From CAZUTO01 sp964623085 (GTDB taxonomy: Bacteria > Pseudomonadota > Gammaproteobacteria > Pseudomonadales > GM7GCV1): a stretch of 47,199 bases of DNA. Positions 42,812 to 47,199 of the stretch are shown in pieces. How positions within the stretch are numbered: the stretch's first letter is position 1; the number at the start of each line of letters is the position of its first letter. A program made the position numbers and the translations under genes. The stretch spans positions 1 to 47,199 of the forward strand of contig CAZUTO010000017.1 in the NCBI GenBank assembly GCA_964623085.1, read 5' to 3'. The notes beneath the pieces were generated by a model. It did no database searches and was not told the DNA's origin. It worked only from the letters and a program-made list of their open reading frames with translations.

Positions 42812-43225
42812 ATGGATCTAATGCAATTGGCGGTAAAAGCCTTTATGAGTCAGATGCAGAACCAAGGCAACACTCAAGCAGACTCAAGTCAGGTAACCGA
42901 AGCACTATCAGGTCTATTACCAACGTCTGGTGGCAACCTTGATGTTCAAGGCCTAATGGGCAAGTTAGACGGCGGTGGCTTAATGTCATTGGCAGCGAGC
43001 TGGCTTGGCGATGGTCAAAACGAAAACATGTCAGCAGAACAGGCGCAATCTTTGTTCGGACAAGAGCAAATAAGCGAGTTTGCTGGAAAGCTGGGCATGG
43101 ATCAAAACCAAGCAGCGGATGGTTTATCCAACATGATCCCAGATCTGATTGACCAAAGCAGCTCAGGTGGCAGCTTACTTAAGTCTATCGGCGGTAGCCT
43201 GTTAGGCAAACTGCTCAACAGATAG
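42812..43225 (+). CDS. YidB/DUF937 family protein
   Basis: Small (137 aa) Gly/Ser/Leu-rich protein of the YidB (DUF937) family: MDLMQLAVKAFMSQMQ, then repeated small-residue helices such as DVQGLMGKLDGGGLMSLAASWLG and the family stretch QISEFAGKLGMDQNQAADGLSNMIPDLID (core GMDQNQAADGLS), ending SIGGSLLGKLL. ATG start with GAGGAG eight bases upstream. No signal peptide. Function of the family is unknown; its own terminator follows, so it is a monocistronic unit. Confidence 0.88.
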   Translation: MDLMQLAVKAFMSQMQNQGNTQADSSQVTEALSGLLPTSGGNLDVQGLMGKLDGGGLMSLAASWLGDGQNENMSAEQAQSLFGQEQISEFAGKLGMDQNQAADGLSNMIPDLIDQSSSGGSLLKSIGGSLLGKLLNR

Positions 43226-43250
43226 TCTTCTAGACGCAGTGTCTAACAAA

Positions 43251-43276
43251 GCCTCGCACTTGCGAGGCTTTTTTTT
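43251..43276 (+). terminator. Strong intrinsic terminator after the YidB-like gene
   Basis: Perfect 8-bp GC-rich stem GCCTCGCA (43251-43258) / TGCGAGGC (43261-43268), 2-nt formal loop, followed by eight T residues (43269-43276). Confidence 0.93.
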
Positions 43277-43307
43277 GCCCCTACTTACAAAGCAAAAACA
43301 TTAACTA

Positions 43308-43556
43308 ATGAAATTGATCATTCGCAATCTCGATCGCAACACCACCGAAGAAGAGCTATACACCCTTTTCCAAGAGTACGGCAAGGTGCAGTCCTGTGAT
43401 CTCGTGTTGGACAAAGACACGGGCGGCTCCAAAGGTTTTGCCTTTGTCGAAATGCCGAGACCAGGCGATGCCAAAGCAGCGATGAAAAATCTGAACAATA
43501 AGGTAGTAGGAGAAAGCAAGATTCGAGTCAAAAAAGCAGAACCCAAACCGGCCTAA
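43308..43556 (+). CDS. RNA-binding protein with single RRM domain
   Basis: An 82-aa protein that consists of one RNA recognition motif: RNP-2 at KLIIRNLDRNT and RNP-1 at KGFAFVEMPRPGDA, with the usual YTLFQEYGKVQSCDLVLDKDTGGSKG between (core EYGKVQSCDLVLD). It is like the bacterial RRM proteins that respond to cold or stress. It is 2 bp upstream of the VF530-type gene, forming a small operon. RNA target unknown. Confidence 0.93.
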   Translation: MKLIIRNLDRNTTEEELYTLFQEYGKVQSCDLVLDKDTGGSKGFAFVEMPRPGDAKAAMKNLNNKVVGESKIRVKKAEPKPA

Positions 43557-43557
43557 T

Positions 43558-43803
43558 ATGAGCAGCGAACAACCCAATAACCCGCTACATGGGTTAACGC
43601 TTGAGCACGTTGTAACGAAGCTAGAAGAACACTACGGCTGGGATGAATTGGCCCAGAGAATCAACATCAATTGTTTTAAGAATGACCCTTCTATCAAATC
43701 ATCGCTGAAGTTTCTGCGCAAAACGCAATGGGCCAGAGACAAGGTAGAAGACCTGTATATTGCAACATTCTCACAGCCCTCCCCTTGGGATACCGTCAAA
43801 TAA
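43558..43803 (+). CDS. VF530 family DNA-binding protein (DUF2132)
   Basis: An 81-aa protein recognised by NNPLHGLTLEHVVTKLEEHYGWDELAQRI (core LHGLTLEHVVT), NCFKNDPSIKSSLKFLRKTQWAR and the closing VEDLYI. VF530-family proteins are small double-helix-hairpin folds reported to bind DNA. It directly follows the RRM gene and converges with dbpA 8 bp away. Confidence 0.93.
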   Translation: MSSEQPNNPLHGLTLEHVVTKLEEHYGWDELAQRININCFKNDPSIKSSLKFLRKTQWARDKVEDLYIATFSQPSPWDTVK

Positions 43804-43811
43804 ACGCAAGC

Positions 43812-45215
43812 CTAACGCTTGACCTCCCACACCCGAAAAGAACGGCCTTTTAGCTTCCCGGTACTGAGCTTTTTCAACGCCTGTTTCGTCGTCGATTTTT
43901 TGACCGCAACATAGGCCCAGTTTTCTAGGATATTTATCTTCCCCACGTCCGAGCCATTAATGCCGTTTTCGCCTGTCAGTGCGCCGAGAATATCGCCGGC
44001 GCGCACTTTCTGTTTTTTACCGCCATCAATTTGCAAGGTGCTCATCTTGGGTGGATCAATAGGCTGAGCCAAAAGACTGGGATGAGGCAACTCACCCGGT
44101 TTAATAATGCTCTGCAAATAATCTTGCAGCAGCGCGATTTTATGGTGTTCCTTATCCGCATAAAGCGAGCAAGCCACGCCTTTGCTACCCGCGCGGCCAG
44201 TGCGCCCAATACGATGCGTGTGCACTTCGGTATCAAGGGCAATATGGTAATTCAGCACCATATCTAAAGACTCGATATCCAAACCACGGGCGGCCACATC
44301 GGTGGCAACGAGCACAGACACACTTTTATTGGCAAAGCGCACCAGCGCGCGATCTCTATCGCGTTGCTCCAACTCACCATGTAAGGCCAGCACATTAAAT
44401 CCCGCGTCATCCAAGTTGCGCGCGACCTCTTGCACCTCGCGCCGCGTATTGCAAAAAATCACCGTGGATTCAGGGCTGTGTTCTTGCAGCAAGAGCTTAG
44501 TTGCTTGCATGCGGTGCTCGTTACTATCTACCTTATAAAAGAACTGCTCGATGATGGAATCATCGTGGCGAGACTCCACCTTCACCATCACCGGGCTGCG
44601 CATAATGTGCTCAGCAATCTTTTGAATCTTGCCTTGGTAGGTCGCGCTAAACAACAACGTTTGCCGACCCTGTGGTATCTGCTCAACAATGGCCGTCACG
44701 GCATCTTTAAAGCCCATATCTAGCATGCGGTCTGCTTCATCAAGCACCAACATAGACACATCCACCAGCTTTAGGTTGCCCTTGCGAACGTGCTCATCCA
44801 CCCGCCCCGGTGTGCCCACCACAATATGCGCACCGTGCTCAAGCGAGCCAACCTGCGGGCCAAACGCTGTGCCACCACAAAGCGTCAGCACCTTAATATT
44901 GTGTATGGCCCGCGCCAGCCGCCGCAGCTCCTTGGCCACTTGATCGGCCAGCTCCCTAGTAGGGCAAAGCACCAGCGACTGAACACGAAAGCGTTTTACC
45001 TCGAGCTTTTGCAATATACCCAAACCAAAGGCAGCAGTTTTACCCGAACCCGTTTTGCCCTGACCAATCACATCCTTGCCTGCCAAGATCTCGGGCAAAC
45101 TCTGCGACTGAATCGGCGTCATGCTGGTATACCCAAGCGAAGCCAAATTAGAGAGTAAGTCTGGCTTTAAACCAAGCTTGGAAAACGAATCCAACTCTGA
45201 GGAAGACTGAGTCAT
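43812..45215 (-). CDS. dbpA: ATP-dependent RNA helicase DbpA
   Basis: DEAD-box helicase that helps large-subunit assembly via hairpin 92 of 23S rRNA. From the ATG at 45215 it has 467 aa. The N-terminal Q motif (TPIQSQSLP), Walker A (GQGKTGSGKTAAF), DEAD (LVLDEADRMLDMGF), SAT (LLFSATYQGK), helicase C motifs TDVAARGLDIES and HRIGRTGRAG are all intact. The C-terminal DbpA RNA-binding domain (about 395-467) reads KINILENWAYVAV and GKLKGRSFRVWEVKR, which separates it from other DEAD helicases. Start could also be the TTG two codons upstream. Confidence 0.95.
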   Translation of the reverse strand: MTQSSSELDSFSKLGLKPDLLSNLASLGYTSMTPIQSQSLPEILAGKDVIGQGKTGSGKTAAFGLGILQKLEVKRFRVQSLVLCPTRELADQVAKELRRLARAIHNIKVLTLCGGTAFGPQVGSLEHGAHIVVGTPGRVDEHVRKGNLKLVDVSMLVLDEADRMLDMGFKDAVTAIVEQIPQGRQTLLFSATYQGKIQKIAEHIMRSPVMVKVESRHDDSIIEQFFYKVDSNEHRMQATKLLLQEHSPESTVIFCNTRREVQEVARNLDDAGFNVLALHGELEQRDRDRALVRFANKSVSVLVATDVAARGLDIESLDMVLNYHIALDTEVHTHRIGRTGRAGSKGVACSLYADKEHHKIALLQDYLQSIIKPGELPHPSLLAQPIDPPKMSTLQIDGGKKQKVRAGDILGALTGENGINGSDVGKINILENWAYVAVKKSTTKQALKKLSTGKLKGRSFRVWEVKR

Positions 45216-45414
45216 GAACAACCAAAACCGCTATTACGAAATAATCGCGGGAATAGTACTGAGACAGTATCCTTATTGATAGCAAAGCCGACAAAAAGCA
45301 CTATTTAAGTCAACAAATTAGAACGGCACTCTATTGGCACCCCACATCTATCCGCAAGCTAATTCTTCTCATTGTGATCTTTGGTTACTTACGCGGATTG
45401 AGGATTTGGGAGAT

Positions 45415-45447
45415 CTGAGCTGATTGTTTTTTAATTGATCAGCTCAG
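45415..45447. repeat. Perfect 10-bp hairpin
   Basis: CTGAGCTGAT (45415-45424) pairs with ATCAGCTCAG (45438-45447), loop of 13 nt. No gene ends here on the plus strand and dbpA runs away from it on the minus strand, so it is not an obvious terminator. It lies exactly at the 5' boundary of the zinc-finger fragment. Confidence 0.7.
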
Positions 45448-45457
45448 CTTTCTAGCG

Positions 45458-45544
45458 ATGACAGAACGAGTCGCCAAGAAAGGCGCAAATGCTGGCAGTA
45501 AGTTTTGGGGCTGCTCTACTTTCCCAAAATGCCGAGCTGTTGAA
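45458..45544 (+). pseudogene. Fragment of a topoisomerase-type C4 zinc-finger protein
   Basis: A 28-codon open frame from ATG to TGA reads MTERVAKKGANAGSKFWGCS followed by TFPKCRAV. This is the second half of the zinc ribbon found at the end of topoisomerase I and of several nuclease-like (NERD/Mrr-type) proteins, in which the pattern KKGxNAGxxFWGCSxFPKCR is highly characteristic. The first CPxC half and everything upstream are missing; a stop lies 11 codons before the ATG. Best read as a decayed remnant. Confidence 0.7.
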
Positions 45545-45599
45545 AAAATTACCTAACAGATTGATGAGGGTTGCGTTATTTTCAGGAAATGACCGTGTT

Positions 45600-45624
45600 T
45601 AATAGGAATAGGCAGATGGCGACC
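45600..45624 (+). repeat. Direct repeat, left copy: duplicated upstream region and start of the DUF4442 gene
   Basis: 25-bp copy with 23 identities to 46734-46758, including the ATGGC(G/A)AC start. Weaker similarity extends about 27 bp further upstream (shared TGCGTTAT at 45573-45580 and 46706-46713). After the ATG the left copy diverges and stops after 13 codons. Confidence 0.85.
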
Positions 45625-45801
45625 CCTTTTATTGTGTTAATGCTAGAGGCATCTTAAATCCCTTTGTTGTTATGAGGAGTTGATACTTTTCCCGTTTAAT
45701 GCGTTGATATAGTTCCAAATAGTCGACCTATGGTATTTCGATCTGCGTTTTTGGAAAGGTGGGTATGTATGCCTTCATATTAAGCGCTGGAATGAGAATA
45801 C

Positions 45802-46596
45802 GTGGTGGACACTATGGGCAAGGAATACGGGAAAGCGACCTTAGACCAAATAAAGCAAACCCTCTCACTTGTGCCTGAGCTTTCTAAGATTGGTAAGGAA
45901 TTGCCTAAACTATTTAAGGATGATGGTGATTTTTTTAAAAAAGCGCCGTTAGATTTCGCTTGGTCTGATTTCTATATACTCCCCTTTCAAGAAGTGCTGA
46001 GTATATTTTATGTTGTTGGTGGACTTGCGGATGATGCCCATGAAATTGCTAATTCAAGTGATCCAAAACAGTTTGTTTTTGACGAACTCCTAAAACGCGA
46101 ACCAACAATTCAAGATTTCGGACTAGGTAAAGAATACTCCGAATACGTATATGTCGGAGTGTTTGTTGCGATGGTTCGCTCATTGCAAAGCATAGAGATT
46201 CATGGCTGCTCTCTTAACCGCCTGATGGAATACGCGCGACTAGGAAGCGACAAAGCGCTTTTTGAAGCGATCAAAATTGACCGATCCATCGCTACTTGTG
46301 AGCTCGCTGCTAAGCGTTGTGCTATCGCTGAACTCAAAAAAGATAATCAGTTTTTCAATAAGCTCAAAAATGCATTGGATGGCAATCCAAAAAAACACGA
46401 CCGAGCACACAACGACCTCCGGTTCGTTTTAGCCATGCTAAATGAGTTCGACATGCTTAAAGAGTTAACTCCTAAGAAACTTTTTAATCTTTGTCATGCC
46501 GAACTCAGTCTTTATCGCGATGATGAAAAATCGTTCAATACATTTGTCCGACGCTGGAAAAAACAGCATGCGGCATCAAATGAGAATTTCATGTAG
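45802..46596 (+). CDS. Hypothetical 264-aa protein
   Basis: Unrecognised soluble protein without signal peptide or membrane helices, predicted mostly alpha-helical. Visible features: a basic/helical N-terminus (ATLDQIKQTLSLVPELSKIGKEL core LSKIGKELPKLF), an aromatic central part DFAWSDFYILPFQEVLSIFYVVGGLADDAHEI and a Lys/Glu-rich C-terminal half (HDRAHNDLRFVLAMLNEFDML). Start is GTG 45802, with ATG 45814 as an alternative. Codon use and AT-rich runs differ somewhat from neighbours. It lies between the two direct-repeat copies, so horizontal arrival is plausible. No function assigned. Confidence 0.7.
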   Translation: MVDTMGKEYGKATLDQIKQTLSLVPELSKIGKELPKLFKDDGDFFKKAPLDFAWSDFYILPFQEVLSIFYVVGGLADDAHEIANSSDPKQFVFDELLKREPTIQDFGLGKEYSEYVYVGVFVAMVRSLQSIEIHGCSLNRLMEYARLGSDKALFEAIKIDRSIATCELAAKRCAIAELKKDNQFFNKLKNALDGNPKKHDRAHNDLRFVLAMLNEFDMLKELTPKKLFNLCHAELSLYRDDEKSFNTFVRRWKKQHAASNENFM

Positions 46597-46611
46597 ACGA
46601 TTTAGGCAAGC

Positions 46612-46635
46612 GCAGAACAAAAGGCAGAACAAAAA
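46612..46635 (+). repeat. 12-bp tandem duplication
   Basis: GCAGAACAAAAG (46612-46623) and GCAGAACAAAAA (46624-46635) are adjacent, 15 bp after the orphan gene's stop codon. Confidence 0.7.
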
Positions 46636-46733
46636 GGGTCGATGACAATTAGGGTTCATTTTCACCATCATTTGCCACTAACTCTTTTTTGTTTTTTATG
46701 ATAGCTGCGTTATATTTTCAAACATTGCTGCGC

Positions 46734-46758
46734 TTAATAGGAATAGGCAAATGGCAAC
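46734..46758 (+). repeat. Direct repeat, right copy: native upstream region and start of the DUF4442 gene
   Basis: Matches 45600-45624 at 23 of 25 positions; here the ATG (46751) leads into the intact DUF4442 reading frame. Confidence 0.85.
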
Positions 46759-47199
46759 ATCAACACTAAAGCTATATCGAAAGCTAAAGACACTGCCGCT
46801 GGGTGGGTGTGTATTTAATTTGGCAGTCAGTTTAAAAGCACCATTTTTTAGAACCATTAGGCCAAACATCGTTGAGCTTGAGCCATCACGCTGCAAGATT
46901 CAGATAAAAGATCGATGGGGTGTCAGAAATCACATAGGAACAGTCAATGCTGTGGCGATGTGCACAGCCGCAGAGCTGGCTGGAGGTTTAGCGTTAGACG
47001 TCACGATTCCACCTGAGTTACGTTGGATACCTAAAGGAATGACTGTGTCATACCTGAAAAAGGCGAAAGGCACACTTGAGTGCACCTGCGAACTCAATGA
47101 CGCACTGATTCAAGAAGGTGATATAACTGTGCCTGTGGTTATAAGAAACGCTGGAAAAGAAGACGTCTTTTCTGCTGATATCACCATGCACGTTAGTAG
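46751..47199 (+). CDS. DUF4442 family (hotdog-fold) protein, runs off the right edge
   Basis: An open frame from ATG 46751 to the window end (149 complete codons, no stop yet) encodes a hotdog-fold protein resembling DUF4442 / PaaI-like thioesterases. Typical segments are LGGCVFNLAVSLKAPFFRTI, VRNHIGTVNAVAMCTAAELAGG (core NHIGTVNAVAMCTAAE), IPKGMTVSYLKKAKG and DVFSADITMHVS at the right end. Family members are about 150 aa, so only a few codons should be missing. Acyl-CoA or acyl-thioester binding is inferred from the fold. A copy of its upstream region and first codons lies 1.1 kb upstream. Confidence 0.85.
   Translation, partial: MATSTLKLYRKLKTLPLGGCVFNLAVSLKAPFFRTIRPNIVELEPSRCKIQIKDRWGVRNHIGTVNAVAMCTAAELAGGLALDVTIPPELRWIPKGMTVSYLKKAKGTLECTCELNDALIQEGDITVPVVIRNAGKEDVFSADITMHVS

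Larger units (their letters stand above)
45216..45801. other. Long non-coding stretch with gene remnants
   Basis: About 585 bp without an intact gene. It holds, in order, the dbpA 5' flank, a 10-bp perfect hairpin (45415-45447), a zinc-finger gene fragment (45458-45544), a copy of the DUF4442 gene's upstream region and first codons (about 45573-45624), and an AT-rich lead-in to the 264-aa gene. These are listed separately. Confidence 0.8.

Noticed and set aside
45616..45657. 13-codon frame after the left copy of the duplicated DUF4442 start
   Set aside because: It shares only the first codons with the real gene and then stops; best read as a by-product of the duplication.
46612..46635. REP/RAYT-type element or CRISPR start at the 12-bp tandem repeat
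   Set aside because: Only two direct copies, no palindromic structure and no spacer pattern; no transposase nearby.

Overview
The window is a chromosomal stretch of a gammaproteobacterium. Its backbone combines several gene orders typical of that class: ygfB-pepP-UbiH-family, then TIGR02449-zapA-6S RNA-fau; ilvA/rpiA; tkt-epd-pgk-aldolase; and proA-nadD-rsfS-rlmH-mrdA-rodA-mltB-rlpA-dacA-ybeD-lipB-lipA. Placing proA directly ahead of nadD is, from memory, a Pseudomonas-like rather than enterobacterial layout. A free-living, probably aquatic, non-enteric gammaproteobacterium fits, but the species cannot be fixed from the sequence. I saw no tRNA, 16S/23S/5S rRNA, CRISPR array, transposase or phage gene.

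Layout. 1-7.1 kb: ubiquinone hydroxylase, PepP and YgfB leftwards; a ZapB-like small protein, ZapA, 6S RNA and 5-formyl-THF cyclo-ligase rightwards; IlvA leftwards and RpiA rightwards. 7.2-12.4 kb: a leftward central-carbon operon (transketolase, Epd-type GAPDH, PGK, class I aldolase). 12.5-15.7 kb: a rightward three-gene cell-envelope cassette (secreted repeat protein with NTF2-like tail, L,D-transpeptidase with the same tail, membrane-anchored M14 peptidase). 15.7-17.1 kb: a lipoprotein and two unrecognised small ORFs, one with a damaged 5' end. 17.1-28.9 kb: the long leftward lipoate / cell elongation / ribosome-silencing / NAD / proline operon, headed by a LON-domain protein.

29-36.2 kb: a diguanylate cyclase, PEP carboxykinase with a long leader, Hsp15, YrfG, CysQ, a stand-alone FabH-like synthase and a secreted V8/trypsin-like protease. 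36.3-42.7 kb: a YdeP-type molybdopterin oxidoreductase, a cyclic-nucleotide-domain GGDEF protein, a secreted DUF6152 protein interrupted by a 100-N assembly gap, and an exported purple-acid-phosphatase-like metallophosphoesterase. 42.8-45.2 kb: a YidB-like protein with a strong terminator, an RRM protein, a VF530-type DNA-binding protein and DbpA helicase. 45.2-47.2 kb: an accessory-looking end with a zinc-finger gene fossil, a large hairpin, an orphan 264-aa gene, and a DUF4442 hotdog gene running off the edge whose upstream region and start codon are present twice.

The most interesting regions are the envelope cassette (12.5-15.7 kb), which resembles a Csd6/Csd4- or Pgp2/Pgp1-like peptidoglycan-trimming pair plus a partner sharing the same tail domain, and the right-end locus, where a duplicated gene start brackets an orphan gene.
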